NCBI GenBank assembly: GCA_910584055.1
Contig: CAJTZS010000002.1
Coordinates: 62,001 to 126,000, forward strand
Length of the DNA: 64,000 nucleotides
Origin: an uncultured Muribaculaceae bacterium
GTDB taxonomy: Bacteria; Bacteroidota; Bacteroidia; Bacteroidales; Muribaculaceae
Direction of reading: 5' to 3'
The notes beneath the pieces were generated by a model, which worked only from the letters and a program-made list of their open reading frames with translations, had not been told where the DNA came from and did no database searches. Position numbers and translations under genes: made by a program. Each line of letters begins with the position of its first letter. Positions within the stretch are counted from its first letter, which is position 1. This document shows positions 1 to 8,811 of the stretch, piece by piece.

Positions 1-1427
1 TAATGCAGATAACTTTTCAATCCCCGACGTCCCTTTCCGTCGGTATATTCTTTCCAGGTCGAGGGAGAGTCGAAGGCATTCTTTCTCAGCAAGCGGTATG
101 CCGTCTTGAGATCGAAATTATCAACTCCCTTCACGGCGGCGTCGGCAATCGCCACAGCGCAATGGTCGCCTATCATCGCAGCAGTATAACTCCCCCAACA
201 AGGGAAAATAGGCATCCACCCCCCTTGTTCCCCTTTAAGGACAAGGCTCTGCATCATCTCCCCGCTGAGCTTCAGGTCAATAAGGGTGAGCAACGGATGC
301 AAAGCCCGGTAAGTATCCCACATGCTGAAATCGTCATAATATTCACCTGCATCCATTTTCATTGTCCGGTTTCCATTGGCGAAACAGGGGTATGAACCAT
401 CCACGTCACTTACCACACGAGGCAGAAGCGAGCAGCGATAAAGGGAGCCATAGAATTTGGCGCGGTCTTCCACCTTCCCCCCTTCCACCTTGATACGCGA
501 AAGGCGGTCATTCCATCGTCCGGCGGATTCTTCACGCACTTGATTGAAATCCCATCCCGGAATTTCAGCCTCAAGATTGGCAGTTGCCCCCTGCATTGAG
601 GTGAATGAACTTCCCGCCTTGAAAATCAGCGGCAGGTCTTTATGAGTTTTAAATGATACGTAAGCCCCTATCCCCTTTTCATTTTTTATTGAGCTTTTAC
701 CTGAATAAAGAGTATCGTTACGGAAAACACCAGAATCAATTATCTCGAGACCTTCCGGCAGACGCACCACGAACCAACCGGCAAAACCTGCCGGTTCGCC
801 CCATCCTTGATATATGCGGTGAACCGGATTGTTGCCTCGTATCTCGCGCCTCTCCATATCGATTTCTATGCTTCCCTCACCCTCATCCGAGTTGGGATTC
901 ACCACAAGATGTCCGATACCCTCTTTATCGTATGTGAACCTGAATATCCCGGCCCGCGAAAGTCCTGCCATCTCTGCCTTCACCCCCTCATCCGGAAGAT
1001 GCACGGAATAATAGTCGGGACGGGAGATCTCGGAATTTCGGTCAATACGTGTAGCCCGCGTTTCAGGGGAAGTCCGCAAGTTATTCCCCATAGCGTGAAG
1101 GGTCATTGAGCCGTAATCCTGCGTGCAACCGCCAACAATCCAGTGGCTGTTGCGGAAACCCTGCAATTTAGAGTCGGAATAATAATATGGCGCGATGCAT
1201 TTCTGCTCGGTGTCGCGCGTCTGGGGAGTCCAAAGATTCATCCCGTGGGGCACTCCGACAGCAGGCAGCGTCTGTCCGTGCTCCTCGCTCCCCTTGCCGA
1301 ACAAACCTGCAGTCCTCGTGACAGCTGCATCCGTTCCCACCCGCGTATCCACCAAATCCAACGGCCGTTCCGCATTCATTCCGGAAGCGAGACAAAGCCA
1401 TATCAATGGCAAAAACGTTTTTTTCAT
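1..1427 (-). CDS. GH92 alpha-mannosidase, C-terminus off window
   Basis: The gene starts at an ATG (1425-1427) and runs left off the window, so about 475 N-terminal residues are visible. The product begins with a short hydrophobic signal peptide (MKKTFLPLIWLCLAS). It continues with hallmarks of glycoside hydrolase family 92: an early DTRVGTD segment, a SHWIVGG-like stretch and the conserved MWDTYRALHPL motif. GH92 enzymes are calcium-dependent exo-acting alpha-mannosidases that trim host or yeast mannose glycans in the periplasm or at the cell surface. The gene lies 20 bp downstream of the clan-A-like glycosidase, as the last visible gene of a leftward operon with GH28. The catalytic GNDDxG region is beyond the edge, so activity cannot be judged. 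It is a clearly diverged paralogue of the GH92 at 5923-8202. Linkage specificity is not predictable from the sequence. Confidence 0.9.
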   Translation of the reverse strand, partial: MKKTFLPLIWLCLASGMNAERPLDLVDTRVGTDAAVTRTAGLFGKGSEEHGQTLPAVGVPHGMNLWTPQTRDTEQKCIAPYYYSDSKLQGFRNSHWIVGGCTQDYGSMTLHAMGNNLRTSPETRATRIDRNSEISRPDYYSVHLPDEGVKAEMAGLSRAGIFRFTYDKEGIGHLVVNPNSDEGEGSIEIDMERREIRGNNPVHRIYQGWGEPAGFAGWFVVRLPEGLEIIDSGVFRNDTLYSGKSSIKNEKGIGAYVSFKTHKDLPLIFKAGSSFTSMQGATANLEAEIPGWDFNQVREESAGRWNDRLSRIKVEGGKVEDRAKFYGSLYRCSLLPRVVSDVDGSYPCFANGNRTMKMDAGEYYDDFSMWDTYRALHPLLTLIDLKLSGEMMQSLVLKGEQGGWMPIFPCWGSYTAAMIGDHCAVAIADAAVKGVDNFDLKTAYRLLRKNAFDSPSTWKEYTDGKGRRGLKSYLH

Positions 1428-1447
1428 AATTTGATTCCGGAACGTTT

Positions 1448-4177
1448 CTATTTGACGATTTTACGGGTAACTACGAAGCCGTCTGAATAATAGGTCCGGA
1501 CAATAGTGACTCCTGAATCCGCAGGCTCCGACAGACGGGTACCCTGTGGGGAATAGTATTCAACGGCAACAATTGATGAAGACGTTAAGATCTCCCCTAC
1601 ACCGGATCCGTCCAATGCAATTCCCGCAATATCAGAAGCAGACAGTGCATAGTTGTAAACACGCAAATCGCTTATTAAACCTGAAAAATAATTATTAGTC
1701 GCCTTCTGTCCGCGTCCAATATAATTGAGCAGCCGTTCCGTCGGGATATATCCATCAAGTCCGCTTCCGACCGCTTTGCCGTCTACATAAAGGGAGGCAT
1801 GGCCATCTTCAACAGTTACCGCTATATGCACTCGGGTCCGGAAAGGTGCTTCAGTGGTGGAAATAACGTCATTACCTCTTGCATTCGAGGCTGCCAGCGT
1901 GATAGAGCCGCCATTGGAAAGGCTCAGCTCCATGCAGTCATCTTCGCCTACACCGGTTGAAAAAAGGATAAGTCCGTCTACGGCGGAACTGCGCAATGCC
2001 CTCATCATTACCGTAAAGTTTTCATGACACAGCAATGAATAAGGCAGCTGGTAATATTTTCCACGTGTATTCAGTGAATTACTAATGAAAGAAACATCGG
2101 AATCTGTTTTCATCGAAAATCGGTTGCCGGAAGTATCGTTCAGATCTCCTGTCAATGGATAATTTGCCACAAGCTCTTTTCCACCGGCGACGTTCCCCGG
2201 AACGGAAGTCGATGTCGCGGAACGGTTGCCGGATGCATCCATAGCAAACACTTTATAACGATAGGGCTTATTGTCTACAGAATTGTCAAGGAATGACGTG
2301 GATTCCAGATCACGTGCTATGGTAATATACTTGTCACTCCCCTCCTCTGCCCTGAGAATGGTATAAGTGACCTCACCGTCGTCTGCCACAGGCTTCCATT
2401 CAATCGTTACGGACGCGGAACCGGAAAGGGTTTTAAGACCTTCGGGAGCTAAGGGTGCATTAAACTCCAATGGAGCCTCGGAAGAAAGGAGACGCCATTT
2501 CTGAGACGGTTCGTCGGTTCTCTCTTTCTGCACCAGATGGCCACCGGCCGCTCCGGATTCGTATTCAAGATAAAGACCGCTGTTACGCGAGCGGATATGG
2601 AACCAATTGTCGCCGTCGTATTCCAACGCCCATTGCTGCACGGCGTTTCCGCTGTGGCCATAAAGTCTCACGGGGGCTCCGACTTCGATGTTCCAGCCAT
2701 AGTCGTCCATTGATTTGCCATCCTTGGTCCGTATGAAATAATAACTGAAATCGCCTCCGTTGTCGTTGGGAACCGGCGTCACAGACCATAACTGATGTTC
2801 CGCTTTGGCGAAAGTTTCAGAAACAATATAGGAACCGTCACCGGTAGAGGCATTCTCCGCACTCGCCGCCTTATGGTCGGCAGCGTTGATCAATGCATAC
2901 TCCCCGTTTATGTAGGGACGCACATCCTCACCGTTTTCTATTGTGATCATGGTCTCGGCGGTGCGCTGCTTGTCCGACTGATATGCGCCATTCGGGTCTC
3001 CGGGCAGATTTACCGTAAACTCCCTGACCGGACCGAAGCCGTCCATGAAAACATCACCGCTTAACGAAACGAACCGGTAACTTGACGGTTTGGCCTGACG
3101 CTCGGAACATCCTAAGAATCCCTGTATCTTTCCCGACGGAGAGCGATATACGGCACCCGCCGACCATGCATCGCGGTTTTCAGCATAGCTCAGACGCTCT
3201 CCGAAACTCGCTTTCATAAATTCGCCACGGCATTGTTCCGCCGTCCCCCACCATATGCCGGTCTGCATCCCGTATTCGACACCCACGATCGCCTCCATCA
3301 CATTATGAAGTTCATCGGCAGTGGCGTGCTTGCCATCCTGACGCACCTTGGCAAAAAAGGACGCATAGTTGTCAAAACTGCCGGCAAGCTGATGTGTATT
3401 CCCTTCGTCAAGAAACTCTTTGTTATATTCATACCACTTCATCGCTTCGTCGTCATTGAGAGTATTCCCGCCGGATATGCGGATATCCCGGAAGCGTGGG
3501 TATTTGTCAAAATCTTTGAGATTCTTTGAAATCTCATAAAACAGCTCTATCGGCGTGCCATTGATTTCCAGGTCAGGTTCGTTAAGTGGGGACGCGGTTA
3601 TCACCTTGTATCCCTTTGCCTCAACCGCAGCAGCCGTGGCATCAATGAGATCCGCCCATTTGGGACCCTGATCCACAACATTGCCTATGTATTCTTTCGG
3701 CGACCACCACGGATCGTCGGGATTCTCATATTTCCACCCTCCGTAAATCTCTTTTATCGTAGGATCCCCTCCGTCAAGATTAAGCACAATGTCCACTTTC
3801 TTGCCGATAATACCGACGGTTTCCATCCGCTTGTCAAGGTTTTTCTGCAGCATCTCAGGAAGCACCCCCTTTTCTGTTATCTCCGCCCATGGCTGGAACG
3901 ACACGCGGGCGCAACTCACGGCATCCCGGCCGCAATGTCTCACCCCCCTCAACATATTCCCGTAATCGTTCCAGGCCGTATCGAATCCCCATAAAATGGG
4001 AGTCTTTTTACCTGTGGAGAAAATATCAAAGACAAGAGACCTGTCGGCAAATGTCTCAAGCCTATATTTATCCCATGCCGACTGGATATCCACGGCTTTG
4101 GGCTGCGCTAAAATTTTTGGGACAGGGGAAATCGCCGCTGTCAAAAAGAGTGATACGAAGAAGAAATTTGATTTCAT
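1448..4177 (-). CDS. Secreted multidomain clan-A-like glycosidase (ricin, FN3, LamG)
   Basis: This 909-residue exported protein has a signal peptide ending near residue 24 (ILAQ). Residues about 40-390 resemble a TIM-barrel glycosidase of clan GH-A. Asn199-Glu200-Pro201 fits the acid/base NEP motif, and Glu289 or Glu295 is a candidate nucleophile. Residues about 420-565 form a ricin-type beta-trefoil with QW repeats (HQLWSV, QQWALEY, QKWRL). Residues about 575-662 are a fibronectin type III module and about 665-865 a LamG/concanavalin-like module. The last 40 residues end in a VEYYSPQG...VTRKIVK tail like that of the protein at 8812-10344. The start overlaps the GH28 stop in an ATGA, so the two are probably translationally coupled. 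I could not assign a numbered GH family. GH30-like is one possibility, but the substrate is unknown. Confidence 0.8.
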   Translation of the reverse strand: MKSNFFFVSLFLTAAISPVPKILAQPKAVDIQSAWDKYRLETFADRSLVFDIFSTGKKTPILWGFDTAWNDYGNMLRGVRHCGRDAVSCARVSFQPWAEITEKGVLPEMLQKNLDKRMETVGIIGKKVDIVLNLDGGDPTIKEIYGGWKYENPDDPWWSPKEYIGNVVDQGPKWADLIDATAAAVEAKGYKVITASPLNEPDLEINGTPIELFYEISKNLKDFDKYPRFRDIRISGGNTLNDDEAMKWYEYNKEFLDEGNTHQLAGSFDNYASFFAKVRQDGKHATADELHNVMEAIVGVEYGMQTGIWWGTAEQCRGEFMKASFGERLSYAENRDAWSAGAVYRSPSGKIQGFLGCSERQAKPSSYRFVSLSGDVFMDGFGPVREFTVNLPGDPNGAYQSDKQRTAETMITIENGEDVRPYINGEYALINAADHKAASAENASTGDGSYIVSETFAKAEHQLWSVTPVPNDNGGDFSYYFIRTKDGKSMDDYGWNIEVGAPVRLYGHSGNAVQQWALEYDGDNWFHIRSRNSGLYLEYESGAAGGHLVQKERTDEPSQKWRLLSSEAPLEFNAPLAPEGLKTLSGSASVTIEWKPVADDGEVTYTILRAEEGSDKYITIARDLESTSFLDNSVDNKPYRYKVFAMDASGNRSATSTSVPGNVAGGKELVANYPLTGDLNDTSGNRFSMKTDSDVSFISNSLNTRGKYYQLPYSLLCHENFTVMMRALRSSAVDGLILFSTGVGEDDCMELSLSNGGSITLAASNARGNDVISTTEAPFRTRVHIAVTVEDGHASLYVDGKAVGSGLDGYIPTERLLNYIGRGQKATNNYFSGLISDLRVYNYALSASDIAGIALDGSGVGEILTSSSIVAVEYYSPQGTRLSEPADSGVTIVRTYYSDGFVVTRKIVK

Positions 4178-5565
4178 AAGGCTGGTGTTATTGTTGTGTC
4201 TTTACAATTTTTTAATTCGGCCGGGCCTCCGTAAAGAGGAAATCCCGTGGCATTCACATGAAAATCGCGTATAGTTATTCCGTTTGCATTTTCCGCAAAG
4301 ATTCCAAATGTCTTGCTCCTGACAAAGCCCTCACCCTCGCAGGGGCGGCGGTCATATACTCCTGTCGGGAAATAGGTTTGACGCTTAAGCGTAAGGTCGA
4401 TATTGGAGAGCAGGATGTCAGAGACTTTTCCCGGAGTGTCGCAACCGATGAAAATACCGTTTTCAGAAGTAGAAGCAATGTTTATGAAACGTATATTCCT
4501 CACTTCCCCGCATTCCCCCTTGGTGGCGCCCTTGGGAAAACGCCATCCGGCATCTTTGTGGTTACCCCGTGCTCGCGGATAGGACGTAACATAGATAGGT
4601 TCCGACTTACCCCACCACACATCGGAGAAAAGCTTGCAGTCGATAATCATATTGGAAAACGTCACATCCTCCACCGTGCCTTCGTCGCGGTTCTGGATTC
4701 CCACACCCCGGTTCGAATCCGTGATAATGCAGTTGTCGAAAAGCACGCGTGCGATACGGTCCATATTTTCCGAACCTATCTTGACGGCACAAGAGCGAGA
4801 TGTCATGATGCAATTGGTGACCACGACATCCTCGCATGGACCATATTCCTCAAATTCACGTCTGTTCTTAAGACAGATACAGTCGTCACCACTCTCTATG
4901 AAGCAATTGGAAATCCGGACTTTACGCGAATGGTCAATATCAATTCCGTCTCCATTGCGCACCTTAAGGTTATTGAGCAAAGAGATGTCCGAAATCGCGA
5001 CATCATAGCAGCCCACCAGATGCACGGTCCAATAAGCGGAGTTGGCAATCGTAACGTCAGAAATCTTTACATTCCTGGCGTTTGTCAACGTCAGCACATG
5101 AGGCCGGGGGTCAAAAGTTGTGACAGGCTTCAGCTCGAAAGAATCATCAAGCTCCGCGCCCATGAAAGCCACCGCGTTCCCGTCAATCCTGCCTGTGCCT
5201 GAAATTGAGAAATTATGTATATCCTTACCGGAAAGCCACATCATCCCCTCCCCCTCGTTAGCGCCGAACGCGCTCTCATGATATATGCTCTCATTAGGAT
5301 TTGCAAGGAGTGTCGAATTCGGTTGCAGATGAATGTCAACGTTAGAACGCATATGCAGCGGGCCGGAGAGAAACGTTTTACCGGACGTAAAGACCACACG
5401 TCCTCCCCCAGAAGCATTGCAGGCATCGATTGCCTTCTGTATTGCCACCGCATCGTCGGCAATCCCGTCACCCTTAGCTCCAAAGTCCACAACATTAAAT
5501 TCCGTGGCGGAGATTCCGAAACTCAAAATCCAACCCAACAATAATGATATTCCTAATCTTTTCAT
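4174..5565 (-). CDS. GH28 polygalacturonase-like glycosidase
   Basis: The 463-residue exported protein has a signal peptide (MKRLGISLLLGWILSFGISA) followed by a FNVVDFGAKGDG segment typical of pectinase parallel beta-helices. GH28 catalytic signatures are present. NGDGID corresponds to NTD, SGDDCI supplies the paired aspartates, SCAVKIGS stands where GHG is usual, and GVGIQNR where RIK is usual. The GHG histidine is therefore replaced by a Ser-Cys-Ala context, which is seen in divergent GH28 members. These enzymes hydrolyse galacturonide or related uronide linkages. It is the first gene of a leftward operon with the clan-A-like enzyme and GH92. A TACATTTG match at 5619-5626, inside a dispersed palindrome, may be its promoter. 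Confidence 0.88.
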   Translation of the reverse strand: MKRLGISLLLGWILSFGISATEFNVVDFGAKGDGIADDAVAIQKAIDACNASGGGRVVFTSGKTFLSGPLHMRSNVDIHLQPNSTLLANPNESIYHESAFGANEGEGMMWLSGKDIHNFSISGTGRIDGNAVAFMGAELDDSFELKPVTTFDPRPHVLTLTNARNVKISDVTIANSAYWTVHLVGCYDVAISDISLLNNLKVRNGDGIDIDHSRKVRISNCFIESGDDCICLKNRREFEEYGPCEDVVVTNCIMTSRSCAVKIGSENMDRIARVLFDNCIITDSNRGVGIQNRDEGTVEDVTFSNMIIDCKLFSDVWWGKSEPIYVTSYPRARGNHKDAGWRFPKGATKGECGEVRNIRFINIASTSENGIFIGCDTPGKVSDILLSNIDLTLKRQTYFPTGVYDRRPCEGEGFVRSKTFGIFAENANGITIRDFHVNATGFPLYGGPAELKNCKDTTITPAL

Positions 5566-5618
5566 GATATTAACTTTGTGAATGTGATATTAACTTTGCG
5601 AGGATATTGCATTATTCT

Positions 5619-5626
5619 CAAATGTA
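5619..5626 (-). promoter_or_regulatory. Candidate -7 element for the GH28 operon
   Basis: On the minus strand this reads TACATTTG, a full match to the Bacteroidetes TAnnTTTG -7 box. It lies 53 nt before the GH28 start codon and forms the outer edge of a palindromic repeat (5628-5647). No convincing -33 box was found, so the call rests on the -7 match and position. Confidence 0.4.
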
Positions 5627-5627
5627 G

Positions 5628-5699
5628 GGATGCTCCCCGGAGCATCCGATGATGAATAACTGGTTATATGTCCGTTGGAGGATGCACCATGGTGCATCC
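5628..5699. repeat. Two copies of dispersed palindrome D
   Basis: Two 20-bp perfect palindromes lie in the divergent gap 5566-5922: 5628-5647 (GGATGCTCC, CC, GGAGCATCC) and 5680-5699 (GGATGCACC, AT, GGTGCATCC). Each is bordered on its outer side by CCTACA(A)TTTG, reading left for the first and right for the second. Related copies occur at 32667-32686, 56500-56519 and 56551-56571. The remainder of the 357-bp gap holds no gene I can support. Confidence 0.85.
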
Positions 5700-5841
5700 C
5701 TACAATTTGAGACGCAATTATTCGTGTTCTGCAACACCCACCCACGTCAGACCAAAGCAGGTACAAATTTAGTTAAAATCCCCAACCCTTGCAAGTTGAG
5801 AATCAAAAAAGATATTCCACTGATAAGTAGTTGTATAAAAA

Positions 5842-5872
5842 TTGGAAATAACTAAAGAAGTTATTATCTTTG
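5842..5872 (+). promoter_or_regulatory. Promoter of the GH92 gene at 5923
   Basis: TATCTTTG at 5865-5872 matches the -7 consensus TAnnTTTG. TTG at 5842-5844 lies 20 nt upstream, the usual spacing for a -33 box. The expected transcript would have a leader of roughly 45 nt before the ATG at 5923. Confidence 0.6.
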
Positions 5873-5922
5873 TTTAATTTAATTGGTATGTTATAAGGGA
5901 TTATAAAACAACTTCACCAACC

Positions 5923-8202
5923 ATGAAGAGGTTTAAGTTATTTATCTGTGCGGCATTTTTATGCATTGCCGGACAGAACACAGTCGCTAACGCAGACAAA
6001 GAGGAAGAGCGGATCGTTGATTATGTAGATCCGAAAATTGGCTCGGAAGGTCTCGGCCGTGTCTTTATCGGTCCGTCGATGCCATACGGCATGGTGAAAC
6101 CCTCACCGGACTGCACTCCGTCGCCCAACAGCGGATGGCTGCCGATGCCGGTACAGGTGAACGGCTTCTCACAAGTGCATGTAAGCGGAACCGGAGGGGG
6201 ACCGAAATATGGCAATATTCTGATTCAGCCTTTCCTCGGGAAGCTCGATAATATAAATCATATCGATTACAGAGACAACGAGACAATAGCATTGGGTTAT
6301 TATGCAACTACTTATAAAAATAGCGGAATATGCACAGAAATAACCACAGCCGCCAAAGCTTCAGCCTACCGGATAACGTATCCCGGACAAGGCAATCCGG
6401 CCTTGATGATAGATGCCGGATTCTTCTTGGGTGAATCCCCTGTGCCCGACGCGCGCGAAGCCCAACAGTTTGTAGGTTCGCAGGTGCAGGTGATTTCCGA
6501 CAGGGAGGTATGCGGCTATAGCCGTATACGCGGGGGATGGAACAACGGACGCGCATATACCGTTTATTTCTACCTGAAAACGGACCTTCCGGCCGTAGAG
6601 ACTGCAACTTGGAAAAACGGGAATATTTCAGATGCCATAAGTCAATACGATTCAGGAGAAAAGACAGGAGCCTTATTGCAATTCCCTTCAGATACCCGCA
6701 CCTTGAATGTCAGAATCGGAATCTCTTTTATAAGCGAATTAAAGGCAAAGGAAAATCTTATTAACGAGACTAAAGGGAAATCTTTTGACGACATTCACAA
6801 ATCGCTTCTCAACGAATGGGAAAAATTAATGCGCCGCATAGAAATTGATCCGCACACATCAGATAAATATAAAAGGATGTTCTATACAGGGATGTATCAT
6901 ACGATGCTCATGCCTTCAGACCGGAGCGGTGAGAATCCCCTTTGGACAGACCCGGTCCCCTATTACGATGATTTCTATGCCATATGGGACACTTACCGCA
7001 CGTCCACACCCCTCATAACTCTTATAGATCCGCAACGGGAGCGGGATATTATAAACTCCCTCATAAACATATACAAACGTGACGGATATATGCCCGACGC
7101 TCGCAGCGGCAACGCCAACGGGCGCACGCAGGGAGGCTCGAACGCAGAAATTGTATTGGCGGATGCATTTGTCAAGGGACTTGAAGGAATTGACTACCAT
7201 CAGGCTCTCGAAGCAATGCTGAAAGATGCCACCGTTGACCCAGGAGGCAACCATGAAGCCGAAGGGCGCGGAGGGTTGAGAGACTATACTGAACTGGGAT
7301 ATATACCCCATGGAACCCCGCGGGCCGGAAACCGCACGGTGGAATATTCATATTGCGACTATGCGATCTATCAGGTGGCCAAAGGACTCGGCCATGAAGA
7401 TTTAGCTGAAAAATACTTAAAACAGTCTCAAAACTGGAAGAACCTCTGGAGAGACGACTATGAGCACGACGGCACCCGCGGCTTCATCATGCCCCGCGAC
7501 AGGGACGGCAATTGGCTTGACTCAATCCCATTCGGACATTCCAAAACAAGGAAGCCCTCTTTCCGATACACTCCACTCACATTTGAAGGTCCGTGGTACA
7601 CCCCTTGGTGGAATATGTTTTTTTATGAAGCGTCTTCATGGGAATATTCATTGAGCATCCCCCATGATGTCGAGGGTCTTATCGCAAAATGCGGAGGTGC
7701 CGGCAATTTCGAGAAACGTCTCGACAAATTCTTTGACAAGGGATATTTCAATGTCAACAACGAGCCCTCCTTCCTCTCCCCCTGCCTGTATCACTGGATC
7801 GGAAAGCCGGAGCGCAGCGGAGAACGCATACACGAAATCATCGATGCAAATTACAACGACTCCCCGAAAGGACTCCCGGGAAACGACGATTCCGGTGCCA
7901 TGTCATCATGGCTCGTGTTCCATATGATGGGGTTATATCCTAACGCCGGCCAGGACTATTACCTAATCCATACCCCGTCGCTTCGAAAGACATCACTGAA
8001 TCTTGCCAACGGCAAGAGATTTACCATAACAGCCGACAACCTGTCCGAAAAGAACATCTACATTCAATCCATCTCTTTGAATGGCAAGGATTACCCATAT
8101 TCCGCCATACGTCATGCCGACATAATCAAAGGGGGCGAATTGAAACTCAAGATGGGTCCGCGCCCCGGTGAATGGGGCAAAAAAATGTTTGAAAAGCCAT
8201 GA
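5923..8202 (+). CDS. GH92 alpha-mannosidase
   Basis: This is a complete 759-residue GH92 enzyme with a signal peptide ending around residue 24 (VANA). Conserved family blocks are visible. DPKIGSEGLGRVF is near the N-terminus, WDTYRT near residue 355, and EAEGRGGLRDYTELGYIP near 445. The catalytic block GNDDSGAMSSWLVF near 653 contains the aspartates that bind calcium and activate water. GH92 proteins are inverting exo-alpha-mannosidases acting on N-glycans or mannans. The gene has its own promoter and is followed after 13 nt by the small exported protein at 8216. A 17-bp tandem duplication (8185-8201 and 8202-8218) carries the stop of this gene and the start of the next. Subfamily and linkage cannot be read from sequence alone. 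Confidence 0.95.
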   Translation: MKRFKLFICAAFLCIAGQNTVANADKEEERIVDYVDPKIGSEGLGRVFIGPSMPYGMVKPSPDCTPSPNSGWLPMPVQVNGFSQVHVSGTGGGPKYGNILIQPFLGKLDNINHIDYRDNETIALGYYATTYKNSGICTEITTAAKASAYRITYPGQGNPALMIDAGFFLGESPVPDAREAQQFVGSQVQVISDREVCGYSRIRGGWNNGRAYTVYFYLKTDLPAVETATWKNGNISDAISQYDSGEKTGALLQFPSDTRTLNVRIGISFISELKAKENLINETKGKSFDDIHKSLLNEWEKLMRRIEIDPHTSDKYKRMFYTGMYHTMLMPSDRSGENPLWTDPVPYYDDFYAIWDTYRTSTPLITLIDPQRERDIINSLINIYKRDGYMPDARSGNANGRTQGGSNAEIVLADAFVKGLEGIDYHQALEAMLKDATVDPGGNHEAEGRGGLRDYTELGYIPHGTPRAGNRTVEYSYCDYAIYQVAKGLGHEDLAEKYLKQSQNWKNLWRDDYEHDGTRGFIMPRDRDGNWLDSIPFGHSKTRKPSFRYTPLTFEGPWYTPWWNMFFYEASSWEYSLSIPHDVEGLIAKCGGAGNFEKRLDKFFDKGYFNVNNEPSFLSPCLYHWIGKPERSGERIHEIIDANYNDSPKGLPGNDDSGAMSSWLVFHMMGLYPNAGQDYYLIHTPSLRKTSLNLANGKRFTITADNLSEKNIYIQSISLNGKDYPYSAIRHADIIKGGELKLKMGPRPGEWGKKMFEKP

Positions 8203-8218
8203 TGTTTGAAAAGCTATG
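8185..8218 (+). repeat. 17-bp tandem duplication at a gene junction
   Basis: 8185-8201 and 8202-8218 are adjacent 17-bp copies differing at one base (ATGTTTGAAAAGCCATG and ATGTTTGAAAAGCTATG). The first copy carries the GH92 stop codon; the second carries the start codon of the next gene. Confidence 0.95.
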
Positions 8219-8779
8219 AAAAGAATACTTCTAATCAAAAGAATATTTTTAATCGCAAGTATGGTTTGCGCTTTTGTGTTTACGGGCTATGCCATGGAAC
8301 CGACCGACACCCTTCAGTTCGTGTATAAGCTCCACGGTCAGACACGCAGGTTCAAATTTAATTTTGAACCCGAAAACGACGGAGGCATAACCCTCCGATG
8401 GGGTATAGAACGCAACCTTAGATGGTGGGAAGGTACATACAGGATGACGCGTGAAGCCGTCGAGAGCGGCAACTCCCTAAGCTTCATGATGCCTGAAGAT
8501 GGCAACCACCTGACACTGGCAAACAATGAAACCTTCGCCATGATTTCCAGAGAGGCCTACCGCAGTCTTAAAAATACCGGCAGATTCCTCTATGACGGCG
8601 TGGAATATAAGATAGTAGAGTATAAGATAATGAACCCTGCATTCGGAAAGCTCCTACACGTAATTGACACCGAAGGCGCAGAGCTTCACATCCTCGACAA
8701 CGAGCAATATCCATTGATTTTAGAAATGACCAACAATCCCCTCGAAATCAACTGGAAAGCAGAAAAGGCGCGGCATTAA
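8216..8779 (+). CDS. Small exported protein of unknown function
   Basis: The 187-residue protein begins with a basic, hydrophobic signal peptide (MKRILLIKRIFLIASMV..., cleavage likely after YAM or near residue 27). The mature part is predicted to be mostly beta-strand and soluble, with LQFVYKLHGQTRRFKFNF, an RNLRWWEGTY stretch and no cysteine-based lipobox. I do not recognise a family. It follows the GH92 gene by 13 nt and ends in the shared terminator. It probably belongs to the same transcript and could be a periplasmic partner of glycan processing, but that is inference from position only. Its stop codon sits in the loop of the terminator hairpin. Confidence 0.75.
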   Translation: MKRILLIKRIFLIASMVCAFVFTGYAMEPTDTLQFVYKLHGQTRRFKFNFEPENDGGITLRWGIERNLRWWEGTYRMTREAVESGNSLSFMMPEDGNHLTLANNETFAMISREAYRSLKNTGRFLYDGVEYKIVEYKIMNPAFGKLLHVIDTEGAELHILDNEQYPLILEMTNNPLEINWKAEKARH

Positions 8780-8789
8780 CCGCGCCTTT
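8764..8789. terminator. Bidirectional hairpin terminator
   Basis: A perfect 10-bp stem (AAAGGCGCGG paired with CCGCGCCTTT) with a six-base loop separates two convergent genes. A-rich and T-rich flanks allow it to act for both the GH92 operon and the susCD operon. Confidence 0.85.
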
Positions 8790-8811
8790 CCTATGTTACA
8801 TTCTGAAGATA

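Noticed and set aside
4258..5202. Long open frame of 314 codons antisense to the GH28 gene
   Set aside because: It is the complement of a well supported gene, lacks family motifs and has no promoter or plausible start.
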